35,826 bases of DNA, taken from the NCBI GenBank assembly GCA_900317935.1, contig ONIU01000025.1, positions 1 through 35,826 on the forward strand. Reading direction: 5' to 3'. The translations under genes were made by a program, and so were the position numbers. The DNA is from an uncultured bacterium. Lineage in GTDB: Bacteria > Muiribacteriota > Ozemobacteria > Ozemobacterales > Ozemobacteraceae. The notes under the pieces are model-generated. The model searched no databases, had not been told where the DNA came from, and saw only the letters and a list, made by a program, of their open reading frames with translations. Positions 7,387 to 16,448 of this stretch are shown here, in pieces. How positions within the stretch are numbered: the stretch's first letter is position 1; every line of letters starts with the position of its first letter.

Positions 7387-9291
7387 TTACGGGCGTGAAA
7401 GCGGTACAGTAGCCAATTCAAAGAATCTTCCCATGTCTGGCTGATAAAGGAATAGAATCATATCTCGCTTCCCGTTTCTGTTATGAATTATTCTTGAGAA
7501 GCAATATGAATCTGTTTTTAATCTTTTACCTCCGCAAAGCTGCAGAGCTTTTTGTTCAAGATTAGCAACCAGAGCAGCATCAACCTGACCTTTTACCAAA
7601 GCAACAAATTTACGAAGATTTGTCTTTTCGGTTTCCAGACAGATAATAGTATCGCTGAATCTCTGGTATCTATCCAAATAGGCAAGATCAGATTCTTCAA
7701 TAACATTAGGACGTTTAACCAGAGAATTCTTCGAATGAATACTCATCAGTATAGAGTAATTATTAGCTGCGGCGGCGGCTTTAAGTTTCTGTAGCTGTTC
7801 AAAAGCACTTTCGCCTAAATCATCTTCTGAAACTGACTCTATCACAATCATTTTGCTAGGAGCTTCAGGAAGCATATCTGCAAGCTGAAGAATGTCATCA
7901 GCCTCAAATTTAACTCTGCCAGCTTCGTTTCCTGAAAAATACAAATTCTGGGAAAGCTTAGCCTGAAGTTTATCTACAGTAGCTGCCAAAGCGGCCTTGA
8001 CATGGTTAGCATTAGGTCCCACAAGACCAGCAATCATTTCTGACTTATTAATACCGCCGATTAAGCAGGCAGAATTCATTACAAAGTTTCTCAGATTCTG
8101 TTCATAAGAAATATATAATACAGGAATTTTGTTCTCTGAGAGAATGGCTTGCTGAAGAAGGAAAGAAGCTTTTCCTTGCTCTCTTCCACCGACTATCAAA
8201 TGAAGCCCTCCAATAGACCAGCCATGACCTAATATTTTATCTAAGCCAGTAGAAAAAGCAGTTATTCCTTGTGGAATGTCTTTAAAATCATTCTTAGCAT
8301 CTTCTAATTCTGCTTTTAACGACTGAAAGACCCCTATAAATGTTTTGGTTGAAGTAGGTGCAGAAACATTTGAAGCAGCAGCAACTGGAGATGCTGCAGT
8401 CTGAACCATTTGCCCCTTGTTAGATTTACCTGGTAAAGCTACATTGGGTAAAGTATCAAGGAGTTCTCGAATTCCCTTAACTGCTGGCAATTCTTTATCA
8501 ATAAACTTTAACCAGTTTAAAGCCTCTTGAATACACTCATCTTTCGAACGCTTTTTCCCACAGGTATCAGAAAAAGCAGCAATACCATAAGCAAAATGAG
8601 AAGCCCCTACCCCAACTTTTACTCTACGCATCGTCGGGTGTGGACTGCCAGGTAGTAATGTTTTACCTTCTGGAAGGACAGAATTGAGAAGAATGGTTTT
8701 TACATCTGTCTTCTGAGGCTTTCCGCCGACGTCTTTAACATCAGCCAAATGACATAAAAGTTTATAATACCTGGAAGATAATTCATTGTTGCCTTCAAGG
8801 CCGACAGCAGAAGGGCTGACTTCTACAGTTATATCATCTGGAGTTGCATAAATAGCCATTGATTCATTATTAAAACCTAGTTTTTTCAAACCATCTATAC
8901 ATTTTACTGAATCGTCATAAACCTGCTGAAACCCGAAAACTTCAGTATTAGGCTTGTAAATATGGCCATCGACATGAACTATAGTGTCTGAAGCTTCGAG
9001 AAGTTTTTGCAATTCTGCATGTGCAGGAATAGCCGGAAGCAGTTTCCCTGCTGTTTCAAGTTTTATTTCAATGCCTTGATATTCACAGCCTTCTAGAAGC
9101 AAATCTTTTGCAGTTCTTACAGCAAATGTTAAAGTTAAAGGTCCAAAACAATCGTTTTTACCTTCTTCAGAAAAAAATGAACTTCTAAAACAGGATTCAT
9201 CATGTTCTTTTATTATTTCAGGTATTCTTGCCAATTCACAGTTTTCAGTTTGTTCTTCTGCGGATTGAATAAAAAGCTTTAGAGTTTTCAT
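7387..9291 (-). CDS. Uncharacterised 634-residue protein with RecA/DnaB-like ATPase domain
   Basis: I do not recognise a named family for the full protein. The C-terminal half (about residues 335-560) resembles the RecA-like core of DnaB/RadA/KaiC proteins: FSTGLDKILGHGWSIGGL is typical of the entry to the P-loop, followed by VGGREQGKASF (367-377), LYISYEQN (392-399, with a DnaB-like glutamate), and a Walker B-like strand MIVIES (481-486). The P-loop has Ala375 where Ser/Thr is expected, and Walker B ends in Glu rather than Asp. The N-terminal half contains LLPGSPHPTMRRVKVGVG (212-229), weakly reminiscent of the PGSxHxKTG region of archaeo-eukaryotic primases; this is speculative. A Pro/Ala/Ser linker (about 290-315) joins the halves. 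No signal peptide or membrane segment is seen. The start has GGGAGGGG upstream. Confidence 0.7.
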   Translation of the reverse strand: MKTLKLFIQSAEEQTENCELARIPEIIKEHDESCFRSSFFSEEGKNDCFGPLTLTFAVRTAKDLLLEGCEYQGIEIKLETAGKLLPAIPAHAELQKLLEASDTIVHVDGHIYKPNTEVFGFQQVYDDSVKCIDGLKKLGFNNESMAIYATPDDITVEVSPSAVGLEGNNELSSRYYKLLCHLADVKDVGGKPQKTDVKTILLNSVLPEGKTLLPGSPHPTMRRVKVGVGASHFAYGIAAFSDTCGKKRSKDECIQEALNWLKFIDKELPAVKGIRELLDTLPNVALPGKSNKGQMVQTAASPVAAASNVSAPTSTKTFIGVFQSLKAELEDAKNDFKDIPQGITAFSTGLDKILGHGWSIGGLHLIVGGREQGKASFLLQQAILSENKIPVLYISYEQNLRNFVMNSACLIGGINKSEMIAGLVGPNANHVKAALAATVDKLQAKLSQNLYFSGNEAGRVKFEADDILQLADMLPEAPSKMIVIESVSEDDLGESAFEQLQKLKAAAAANNYSILMSIHSKNSLVKRPNVIEESDLAYLDRYQRFSDTIICLETEKTNLRKFVALVKGQVDAALVANLEQKALQLCGGKRLKTDSYCFSRIIHNRNGKRDMILFLYQPDMGRFFELATVPLSRP

Positions 9292-9411
9292 TTTCCCCTC
9301 CCAATATTTATATTAATGTTATCATAGTTTTATCACTACAATCAATTCAGCTTTTCATCAAATTTCAGATTAAAATAAACTGTTCAAACAATTGATAATA
9401 AACAGTTGAAT

Positions 9412-10764
9412 ATGATAGAATTGCAATTTATGGATAAAAACAAATATTTTACTTTACATACTTTCGGTTGTCAGATGAATCAGGCTGATGCCCAGCGAAT
9501 GCGAGGCATTCTTATTTCTCTTGGCTACCAAGAAACAGAAAACGAAGAAGAATCAGATTTGATTCTTTTTAATACATGCAGTGTAAGACAGCATGCTGAA
9601 GAGCGCCTTTACGGAAGGATCAGGTCACTTAATCCTTTAAAGCAGAAAAATCCTGATTTAATCATTGGAGTTTCCGGCTGTATGGCTCAGAATCATAAAG
9701 CAGAACTGTTAAAAGAACTACCAATGGTAGATATGGTCTTCGGTCCCAACGATATCAACCAGCTTCCTAAGTTATTAGAAGAAACAGCTAATAAAAAAGC
9801 TCTTGGCAGTTTTGCAGGCAAAGGGACTTTTGAAGGTGAAACCACTGATGGCATAGTTTTAACAAGACCTTTCTCAGCAATGGTAAACATCATCAGAGGC
9901 TGCACCAATTTTTGTTCATACTGCATAGTTCCATACGTTAGAGGTCCAGAAATCAGCCGACCAATAGAAGATTTACTTGCCTATATTAAAGATCTGGCCT
10001 CAAAAGGCGTTAAAGAAATAATGCTCTTAGGACAAAACGTTAATGTCTACGGGAAAGACCTGGGTATGAAAGAAGGTTTTGCAACTCTTCTTGAAGAAAT
10101 AGAAAAGATAGACGGCATAAAATGGGTAAGATTCCTGACTTCTCATCCTAGAGATTTTACAGAAAATGCAATACAACGTATTTCTGCTCTAACAAAAGTA
10201 TGCGAACAATACCATCTGCCTTTCCAGGCCGGGAATAACCGAATTCTTGAATTAATGCGCCGCGGTTATACTCGTGAACACTACATTGATCTAATTCACA
10301 AAGTCAGAAAGTATATTCCTAATGTCAGCTTAAGTACAGACATTATCTGTGGTTTCCCTAGTGAAACAGAAGAAGAATTTGAAGACACAATCAATCTGGT
10401 TAAAGAAATCAGATATGAGTCTGCATATATGTATTACTACTCACCAAGACCCGGGACAAAAGCAGCTTCAATGAAAGAGCAGCTCAGTGATGAGGTCAAA
10501 AAAGGCAGATTAGCTCGTTTAATAGAAGTGCAGAATCAGATTTCCAATGAAGAAAGCCAAAAGCAAGTCGGCAAAACCTTTGAAGTTCTGGTTGAATCAC
10601 CAACTTCTCGTTCAGACAAGCGGCTTCTTGGCAAAACAAGAACAGGAAGACCTGTAGATTTTGAAGGCAATAGCAGTCTTATTGGTAGCTTTGTTAAAGT
10701 AAAAATTGATTCTGCCCGAAACTGGACTCTGTCTGGGAAAATGATTTCTGAAAGCGGGAATTAA
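9412..10764 (+). CDS. miaB: tRNA-2-methylthio-N6-dimethylallyladenosine synthase MiaB
   Basis: This radical-SAM methylthiotransferase modifies A37 of tRNAs reading UNN codons. Domains in order: an N-terminal UPF0004 domain with FGCQMNQAD, NTCSVR and SGCMAQ supplying three cluster cysteines; a radical SAM core with CTNFCSYC (cysteine codons at 9901, 9913 and 9922); and a C-terminal TRAM domain ending near SARNWTLSG. The family block normally reading GREISR is GPEISR here. The start is uncertain: TTG 9406, ATG 9412 and ATG 9430 are in frame, none with a strong Shine-Dalgarno; homology begins at MDKNKYFTLHTFGCQ (9430), so the true N-terminus may be the shorter one. The gene is divergent from the 634-residue protein gene across about 120 AT-rich bases and is followed at 6 bases by queH. 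Confidence 0.94.
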   Translation: MIELQFMDKNKYFTLHTFGCQMNQADAQRMRGILISLGYQETENEEESDLILFNTCSVRQHAEERLYGRIRSLNPLKQKNPDLIIGVSGCMAQNHKAELLKELPMVDMVFGPNDINQLPKLLEETANKKALGSFAGKGTFEGETTDGIVLTRPFSAMVNIIRGCTNFCSYCIVPYVRGPEISRPIEDLLAYIKDLASKGVKEIMLLGQNVNVYGKDLGMKEGFATLLEEIEKIDGIKWVRFLTSHPRDFTENAIQRISALTKVCEQYHLPFQAGNNRILELMRRGYTREHYIDLIHKVRKYIPNVSLSTDIICGFPSETEEEFEDTINLVKEIRYESAYMYYYSPRPGTKAASMKEQLSDEVKKGRLARLIEVQNQISNEESQKQVGKTFEVLVESPTSRSDKRLLGKTRTGRPVDFEGNSSLIGSFVKVKIDSARNWTLSGKMISESGN

Positions 10765-10770
10765 CTATTT

Positions 10771-11349
10771 ATGACCATATTGCTGCATACTTGCTGCGGA
10801 CCTTGCTTATCTGGCTCTTATCCAATTCTGGAAGCAGAAATTGGTAAAGGGCAGACCTCTGTATTCTGGGAAAATCCCAATATACATCCTTTTGTAGAAC
10901 ATTATCAAAGAATGGCTTCCTTTATCAAGATGGCTAAGATTTACGAACTACCGATAGTAAAAGGTAATGCAGAATATGGTCTAAACAGGTTTCTAGAAGC
11001 ATTGGATAGTCATTACGGTCCTGAGCGCTGCGCCGTCTGCTATAGACTCAGATTAGAAGCAACAGCTCAAAAAGCCCAGGAACTAGGTTTTGATGAAATA
11101 TCTACTACCCTTTTAATCAGCCCATATCAAAATCATGAGCTTCTGCAAAAAGTGGGTAATGAAGCTGCAGAAAAGTATAATGTGAGATTTCATTACACCG
11201 ATTTCAGGCCTGGTTTTAGAGGCTCACATGAACTGGCAAGAAAATATGAACTTTACAGGCAGAAATACTGCGGCTGTATATTCAGCGAACATGATAGATA
11301 CAAAGAGGATAAAAAACATTTTCCAGATTTATGGTGTTTCAACACCTAA
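10771..11349 (+). CDS. queH: Epoxyqueuosine reductase QueH
   Basis: QueH (formerly DUF208) performs the last step of queuosine synthesis, reducing epoxyqueuosine in tRNA, and replaces the unrelated QueG in many anaerobes. The 192-residue protein shows HTCCGPC (Cys8, Cys9, Cys12), CAVCYRLRL (Cys87, Cys90), TTLLISPYQNHELL, and KYCGCIFSEHDRY with Cys167 and Cys169. These cysteines match the family's cluster-binding and redox positions. It lies 6 bases after miaB, so two tRNA anticodon-loop modification genes appear co-transcribed. Confidence 0.94.
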   Translation: MTILLHTCCGPCLSGSYPILEAEIGKGQTSVFWENPNIHPFVEHYQRMASFIKMAKIYELPIVKGNAEYGLNRFLEALDSHYGPERCAVCYRLRLEATAQKAQELGFDEISTTLLISPYQNHELLQKVGNEAAEKYNVRFHYTDFRPGFRGSHELARKYELYRQKYCGCIFSEHDRYKEDKKHFPDLWCFNT

Positions 11350-11396
11350 TAACGTGAACAGATAGAAGAATTAGTATAAAGGCAAAAAAATAAAGG

Positions 11397-13424
11397 ATGA
11401 GCAAACAAAATACTATATATTTACAAATACTTGTTCTGATGTTTTGCTTTGCTTTAATTGACAGAGCAGAAGCAGCAAAGGATTTAGATGCTAAAGTCAT
11501 TCCAATAACACCTAACACATATAGGAAAGACCCCACCGAGCCCAAAAAGGCAGTAAGAAAGCCTAGCGTCACAACAAACTCTACTCAGTCCAAAAGCACA
11601 GAAAAAACTACTTCTTCAGCCCCAAAAACAACAATTAAATCTTCTTCTCCAATAACAATTTCAAGTAAAACATCAACTATTTCAAAATCTTCAAAAGAAA
11701 GCACTAGCACAACCGATTCTGCACCTGCTTCTAATTCAAAATCATCTTCAACTAGCTCGGTAAGAACTTCTGTTTCTTCAACAAATAAGGCAACAGAATC
11801 CAAAACCCAAACTACTTCTGTAAAACCTTCAACAACAACTACATTAAAGACCAGTTCTGTTTCTGCCAAGGCAAAAAATGATTCTTTAAAAGACACAAAA
11901 TCTTCTGGTAAAACAATTCAGACGCTCTCAAAAGATACCAAAATAACTTCAAACACTTCTAAGCCTGTTACAAAGCCTCAAAAGCTCAAAGAAGAAAGAA
12001 CCGCCAGAAGAGAAAGAATTCCTGAACCTATTCTTAAAGTTAAATTAGGAACTGAAAATCACACTAATGTAAGTATTGTCTTGCCAAACGGTGGTTCAAT
12101 AACTAATTCTAAAGGCAAGCACATTAATCATCTTAAAAATAATGGCAGTTTTAACTGGACTTCTACTGTAGACAAAAAAGCAAAGAAAAAGAAAAAAATC
12201 GAACATCTTAATGAAATATTATATGTTAAGCCAAACAAAAACATTTTTACATTTAATGGAACAGAATATCGAGGTAAACTATCTCTTAAACTTACTGAAA
12301 AAGGCGCTATTGCAGTGAATGAAATCTCTATAGAAGACTACCTTCGTGGAGTTGTCGGGAGAGAAATTGGTGCAAGTTCACCTCAGGAATCTTTAAAGGC
12401 ACAGACAGTAATAGCTAGAACTTACGCATACGCAAACAAGGGAAGACACGGTTCTGACGGAGCAGACGTATGCAACACCACCCATTGCCAGGTCTATTTC
12501 GGAATTAAAGCTGAAAGTGCTTCTGTAGACAAAGCAATAAAAGACACCAGAGGTTATATATTATCTTATAATTCTAAGCCTATAAGTGCCTTATATCATG
12601 CTACTTGCGGCGGCATGACTTCTAACAACGAAGAAGTATGGGGCGGAATTCCTGAACCATTCTTAAGACGCGTATCCTGCAACTTCTGCGAAAAAGGCAC
12701 CAAATACAGATGGAACAAAGAATTAACAATTAGCGAAATAAGAACGGCTTTATCTAAAGAAGGAATAAAACTAGGCGAAGTATATGGAGTTTCGATAGAA
12801 GCTCCTTCACTGATGGACAGAGTTTCTTACATTGTATTTCAAACGAAAGATGGAGAGCAGAAGGTAAAGGGCACTACCATCCGACGCATATTCAATCTTC
12901 CCAGCACAACATTTATACTTGATGACAGAGAAGAAAAGGCCAATATTATAGCCTTAGCCAAAGAAAAAAAATTGCATTATGAAGAAAACTCCAAACCTAT
13001 TCAGTATAAAAATATACCAAGTGTTTTGATTACCAGTTTTTCAGAAACTCAGTATTCACCTAAGCAATTACTGGTATATACTTCAAAGGGACTTCAGCGA
13101 ATTAGAATTCCATCAGAAGGATGGAAATGTATTTCTTATAATCCTTTAGGAAAAACTATTGCGTTATCAGACGAAAGTGTGGATAATAATAAAAGGAGCA
13201 ATTATAGTAACAGTAAATCAATAACTACTACGACTATAAAAACTCCTAACAAAAAGAAAATACTGAAACCAGTAATAAAAATAAACTTATTTGGCCGTGG
13301 CTTTGGTCATCAGGTTGGTTTATGCCAATCTGGCGCCGTAGAAATGGGGAAAATAGGTTGGAATTACCGACAGATTCTAGCACATTATTATCAAGGAGTT
13401 GCCCTAAAAAATCTTGGCTATTAA
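11397..13424 (+). CDS. Exported SpoIID/LytB-domain protein with Ser/Thr-rich linker
   Basis: This is predicted to be an exported peptidoglycan-acting protein (SpoIID-type lytic transglycosylase family). Residues 1-27 form a signal peptide ending near RAEAA. Residues about 55-195 are an extremely Ser/Thr/Lys-rich low-complexity linker. The SpoIID domain follows at about 280-425, with VNEISIEDYLRGVVGREIG, ESLKAQTVIARTYA, CNTTHCQVYFG and ALYHATCGGMTSNNEEVW. The domain's final block, GRGFGHQVGLCQSGAVEMG, is near the C-terminus, separated by a roughly 200-residue insertion. Several cysteines (359, 364, 404, 428, 431) could form disulfides. The ATG has only AAAGG adjacent, so translation initiation looks weak. 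It may be cotranscribed with miaB and queH, or stand alone just before pilM. In a non-sporulating Gram-negative it probably acts in cell-wall remodelling. Confidence 0.85.
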   Translation: MSKQNTIYLQILVLMFCFALIDRAEAAKDLDAKVIPITPNTYRKDPTEPKKAVRKPSVTTNSTQSKSTEKTTSSAPKTTIKSSSPITISSKTSTISKSSKESTSTTDSAPASNSKSSSTSSVRTSVSSTNKATESKTQTTSVKPSTTTTLKTSSVSAKAKNDSLKDTKSSGKTIQTLSKDTKITSNTSKPVTKPQKLKEERTARRERIPEPILKVKLGTENHTNVSIVLPNGGSITNSKGKHINHLKNNGSFNWTSTVDKKAKKKKKIEHLNEILYVKPNKNIFTFNGTEYRGKLSLKLTEKGAIAVNEISIEDYLRGVVGREIGASSPQESLKAQTVIARTYAYANKGRHGSDGADVCNTTHCQVYFGIKAESASVDKAIKDTRGYILSYNSKPISALYHATCGGMTSNNEEVWGGIPEPFLRRVSCNFCEKGTKYRWNKELTISEIRTALSKEGIKLGEVYGVSIEAPSLMDRVSYIVFQTKDGEQKVKGTTIRRIFNLPSTTFILDDREEKANIIALAKEKKLHYEENSKPIQYKNIPSVLITSFSETQYSPKQLLVYTSKGLQRIRIPSEGWKCISYNPLGKTIALSDESVDNNKRSNYSNSKSITTTTIKTPNKKKILKPVIKINLFGRGFGHQVGLCQSGAVEMGKIGWNYRQILAHYYQGVALKNLGY

Positions 13425-13443
13425 AAAAACTCTTTAATTGTGT

Positions 13444-13470
13444 TAACATTAATCAGATAACAGCCGATAA
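13444..13470 (+). promoter_or_regulatory. Sigma-28-like promoter upstream of pilM
   Basis: TAAC at 13444-13447 and GCCGATAA at 13463-13470 are separated by 15 bases. This matches the flagellar sigma factor (FliA/SigD) consensus TAAA-N15-GCCGATAA at 11 of 12 positions. It lies 65 bases before the pilM start codon, in non-coding DNA. It is a motif match only. Confidence 0.45.
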
Positions 13471-13535
13471 GAAACTGACGAGTAATTTATTTCTATGTCG
13501 ATTGTAATTCGGCATAATTTTGGAGGAAGAGCAAT

Positions 13536-14621
13536 ATGGGTATCTTTGATTCAGGCAATATAGCTGTAGGTATTGATATTGGTACCTCAGCCGTAAAGAT
13601 TGTACAACTGAAGAAGAATCCTTCCGGAATGCCAGAACTAACCAACTACGGTTACATGCCGCTACCCCCCGACGCCATGTCTGATGGCTCAGTCGGCGAT
13701 TCCCAGGCTGTTGCTGAGGTAATCAAGGAAGTTCTCAAAGTTCATAAAATCAAACCATCTAGAATATTCGCTTCTGTATCAGGTCAAAACGTTATTATGC
13801 GTTTCGTAAAGTTGCCAATTATGGCGCCAGAAGAACTTGACCAGACTGTAAAAATTGAAGCAGAACAGTATGTTCCTTATTCTATTGATGAAGTAAGTAT
13901 CGCACATTCTGTATTAAAACAGGTTGAAGAAGAAGAAGAAGGCGGTGGAAAATATAAGATTCTACTGGTTGTAGCTCAGAAAGACCTTGTAAATTCTTAT
14001 ACAGAAGTTATCAAGCAAGCTGCTGGTAAATGTGAAGTTGTTGATGTTGATACAATAGCGGCAATCAATGCTTTGGAAAACTCATTTATGCAGACGGCAG
14101 ATTCTCAAGAAGGCGGAGAAGTTGTAGCAATCATTGATTCTGGTGCTAGAACTACTAACATTTCTGTTCTTAAATCCGGTATTCTTGAATTTACACGTAA
14201 TATCCCTATAGCTGGGAACAACATTACCGAAAGTCTTAGAGATACCCTAAAACAAGATTTCGAACAAGCAGAAGCAATGAAGATTCAAGAAGGTTCTATA
14301 GCTGAAGGTGCTTCTAGTGAAATAGCTGAAGTAATTCAAGGAACTGTTGACGAACTTGCTTCTGAAATTCGCCGATCATTCGACTATTTTAAAGCCCAAT
14401 CTCGTGAACCAATGATTCACAAAATTATTCTTTCTGGAGGAAGTGCTAATCTTGGTGGTTTCAGTACCTATTTAATGAATGAATTAGGTGTTGACGTTAA
14501 TATTGGTAATCCTTTGGAAGGTATCGCAGTCGTAGTTCCAGACACTGAAGAACTATATAATAATCTTCAGCAGTTCACTGTAGCTATTGGTCTAGCATTG
14601 AGAGGAGTGGCTGAAGATTAA
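13536..14621 (+). CDS. pilM: Type IV pilus assembly protein PilM
   Basis: PilM is the actin-like cytoplasmic ATPase of the type IV pilus alignment subcomplex. The 361-residue protein has the FtsA/actin-fold phosphate-1 motif VGIDIGTSAVKIVQLK, the SVSGQNVIMRFVKLP segment, EQYVPYSIDEV, a second nucleotide-binding region IIDSGARTTNISVL, and the adenosine motif IILSGGSANLGGF. GGAGGA lies 8 bases before the ATG. The stop codon abuts the pilN start directly (TAA-ATG). It heads a pilM-N-O-P operon in the order known from Proteobacteria and many candidate phyla. Confidence 0.94.
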   Translation: MGIFDSGNIAVGIDIGTSAVKIVQLKKNPSGMPELTNYGYMPLPPDAMSDGSVGDSQAVAEVIKEVLKVHKIKPSRIFASVSGQNVIMRFVKLPIMAPEELDQTVKIEAEQYVPYSIDEVSIAHSVLKQVEEEEEGGGKYKILLVVAQKDLVNSYTEVIKQAAGKCEVVDVDTIAAINALENSFMQTADSQEGGEVVAIIDSGARTTNISVLKSGILEFTRNIPIAGNNITESLRDTLKQDFEQAEAMKIQEGSIAEGASSEIAEVIQGTVDELASEIRRSFDYFKAQSREPMIHKIILSGGSANLGGFSTYLMNELGVDVNIGNPLEGIAVVVPDTEELYNNLQQFTVAIGLALRGVAED

Positions 14622-15248
14622 ATGATTAGGATTAACTTATTAACCGAAAAACGTGCAAAGCGAATTCCGATAGGTAATATTATTCCATGGTGTTTGGTAG
14701 TAATAGTCGGTATTGGTATGTTCTTTGCCTGGACAGCTGGTGAAGAATGGGCTAGAACGGCCAACGATGACATCAAACAAGAAGTATCAGATTTAGAATC
14801 TGAAAATAAAAGACAGAGCACTAAAGTTACTGAAAGAGATAATCTAAAGAAGACTCTTTACAGAGTAAAAAATGATATTCAGAGACTGCAACGTCTTTCT
14901 GGTGCTAATCTTGTTCAGTGGTCACAGACTCTAGACACTTTAACAGCAAGAGTACCTCAAAAAACAGTTTGGATAACTAACCTTCGTATAGATTCAGACA
15001 GACGTGTTCAAATAACTGCTTATTCTTGCAATGAAAAAGACAATAAGTCAAAATCTCCGAATGCTTCTGAAGAAAAACTAACAAAAGGTATTCAAGAATT
15101 TATTGAAGTTCTACTTAAACATGAATATTTTTCAGACGTATTCTTAACAGGTGCAACGAAAAACACTTACGAAAAGAAACCTGTTTGGAGATTTGAAATC
15201 AACTGTCGTTTAGCCAGAGAAGCTACAGCAAAATCGTCGGAGGACTAA
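14622..15248 (+). CDS. pilN: Type IV pilus assembly protein PilN
   Basis: PilN is an inner-membrane bitopic protein that binds PilM through its short cytoplasmic tail. The tail starts MIRINLLTEKRAKR, containing the conserved INL motif that docks into PilM. A single transmembrane helix follows (about residues 19-40), then a coiled-coil stretch (about 50-90) and a periplasmic ferredoxin-like domain with VWITNLRIDSDRRVQITAYS. The 208 residues are normal length. It begins immediately after the pilM stop and is followed 6 bases later by pilO. Confidence 0.9.
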   Translation: MIRINLLTEKRAKRIPIGNIIPWCLVVIVGIGMFFAWTAGEEWARTANDDIKQEVSDLESENKRQSTKVTERDNLKKTLYRVKNDIQRLQRLSGANLVQWSQTLDTLTARVPQKTVWITNLRIDSDRRVQITAYSCNEKDNKSKSPNASEEKLTKGIQEFIEVLLKHEYFSDVFLTGATKNTYEKKPVWRFEINCRLAREATAKSSED

Positions 15249-15254
15249 TCCAAT

Positions 15255-15806
15255 ATGAATAATCATTTCATGGGTGCTATATTTTTAAGTATAATTATTG
15301 TATTAGGAACAGGTATAGGTTTCTATTCTACAGTCTATGAAAAAGTTACAACAGATAGAAAAGAACTTGAAGAGAAAAAATCTTCCTTAGAAGATGAAAA
15401 AAGAAAGCTTCAAAACATTGGAAACGAAATTTCCAAATTAAAAAAAGACATACAAGAACAAGAAGAAATTAAGAGTAAATTACAGACCGATTCTATTCCT
15501 TTGAATAAAGTTGTTCCAAAGCTTCTTGATTCTACAGAAATCATAGCCAATAAGTTCAATGTCAAATTCCAGGATATTAGAATTAACCCATTGGTTAGAG
15601 CCGAAGACTGGAACGAACTTCCAGTAGAAATGACCATTCTTGGCACATTTAAGAATATTACATGTTTCTTAAATGTTATGGAAAAGAGAAGAATTATTAA
15701 TCTTGCTGTTGGCTCAATGAACATATCTGTTTCAAACGACATTGACAAAGAAAGTAAAAGTCCTATGCTCAGCGTCAATCTTAGTGCAAAAGTGTACATA
15801 CTTTAA
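15255..15806 (+). CDS. pilO: Type IV pilus assembly protein PilO
   Basis: PilO pairs with PilN in the inner-membrane alignment complex. The protein has one N-terminal membrane helix (about residues 8-27), a highly charged coiled coil (about 30-80), then a periplasmic domain containing LLDSTEIIANKFNVKFQDIRI and the conserved ILGTFKNITCFLNVMEK strand-helix. The length is 183 residues. CGGAGGA lies upstream of the ATG. Assignment rests on this architecture plus position between pilN and pilP. Confidence 0.88.
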   Translation: MNNHFMGAIFLSIIIVLGTGIGFYSTVYEKVTTDRKELEEKKSSLEDEKRKLQNIGNEISKLKKDIQEQEEIKSKLQTDSIPLNKVVPKLLDSTEIIANKFNVKFQDIRINPLVRAEDWNELPVEMTILGTFKNITCFLNVMEKRRIINLAVGSMNISVSNDIDKESKSPMLSVNLSAKVYIL

Positions 15807-15830
15807 TAAAGACAAGAAGGGAGAAAAAAA

Positions 15831-16430
15831 ATGCGTAAGTTAATATCTCTGAAGTTCTTAGTAGTTATTAGTATGGCTTCGTTAGTATTATTGACTGCAC
15901 CACAAGTTAGAGCTCAAGATGATGAATTCGGAATTGATGGAATGGGAGAATCTTCTGAAAGCAATGCAGCTTCAAATGCGGATAAATCTGAATCCGAAAT
16001 TATAGAAGATCTTTGTAAAAGAATGTGTACCAAAGATGAAAAATTTGGTAAAGCAACACTTGAACTTAAAAGTGGTAAATGGGCTCCTATTTTGGAAAAA
16101 CCAGAAAAAGATCCTTTTAAACCGATAATTGAAAAAGAAGTTGTATTACCTCCTGTCAGACAGCAGCCTGTTGCAGTAAAACCTCAGGAAAAGAAAGCCC
16201 CTGCTCCACCTCCAGTAAAACCAATCAAATTATTTGTTAGTGGTATTGTTGGCAATGAAGGCAATCGTTTAGCAATTGTAAAATTTGAAAATGAAGAATT
16301 AACAATTTCAAAGGACCAGATTGTTGAAGGGAAATTTAAAGTAGTTGATATTTATGCTGACAGAGTAGTTGTTTATTCAAACAAGGAACAAAGACGACAT
16401 ACCTTCAAAATTGGCGGAGATGAAAAATAA
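15831..16430 (+). CDS. pilP: PilP-like type IV pilus periplasmic protein
   Basis: PilP links the PilN/PilO complex to the secretin PilQ. A signal peptide spans about residues 1-28 (ending VRAQ). The mature N-terminus is acidic and Ser-rich, followed by KDPFKPIIEK, a Pro/Lys-rich tether (about 103-130), and a C-terminal beta-domain with LFVSGIVGNEGNRLAIVKF and RVVVYSNKEQRRHTFKI, the HR-like fold expected of PilP. Unlike classical PilP there is no lipobox cysteine, so it is probably periplasmic rather than lipid-anchored. The sequence identity signal is weak, and the call leans on gene order. Confidence 0.78.
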   Translation: MRKLISLKFLVVISMASLVLLTAPQVRAQDDEFGIDGMGESSESNAASNADKSESEIIEDLCKRMCTKDEKFGKATLELKSGKWAPILEKPEKDPFKPIIEKEVVLPPVRQQPVAVKPQEKKAPAPPPVKPIKLFVSGIVGNEGNRLAIVKFENEELTISKDQIVEGKFKVVDIYADRVVVYSNKEQRRHTFKIGGDEK

Positions 16431-16448
16431 GATAAATCTCTTAAAACA

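Noticed and set aside
9378..9407. AACTGTT...AACAGTT inverted repeat before miaB as an operator
   Set aside because: The arms are only 7 bp, lie in AT-rich DNA, and match no known site; chance is a sufficient explanation.
11585..11896. 103-residue open frame on the minus strand, rich in Val/Glu
   Set aside because: It is the mirror of the Ser/Thr-rich low-complexity linker of the SpoIID-domain gene; composition alone explains the open frame.
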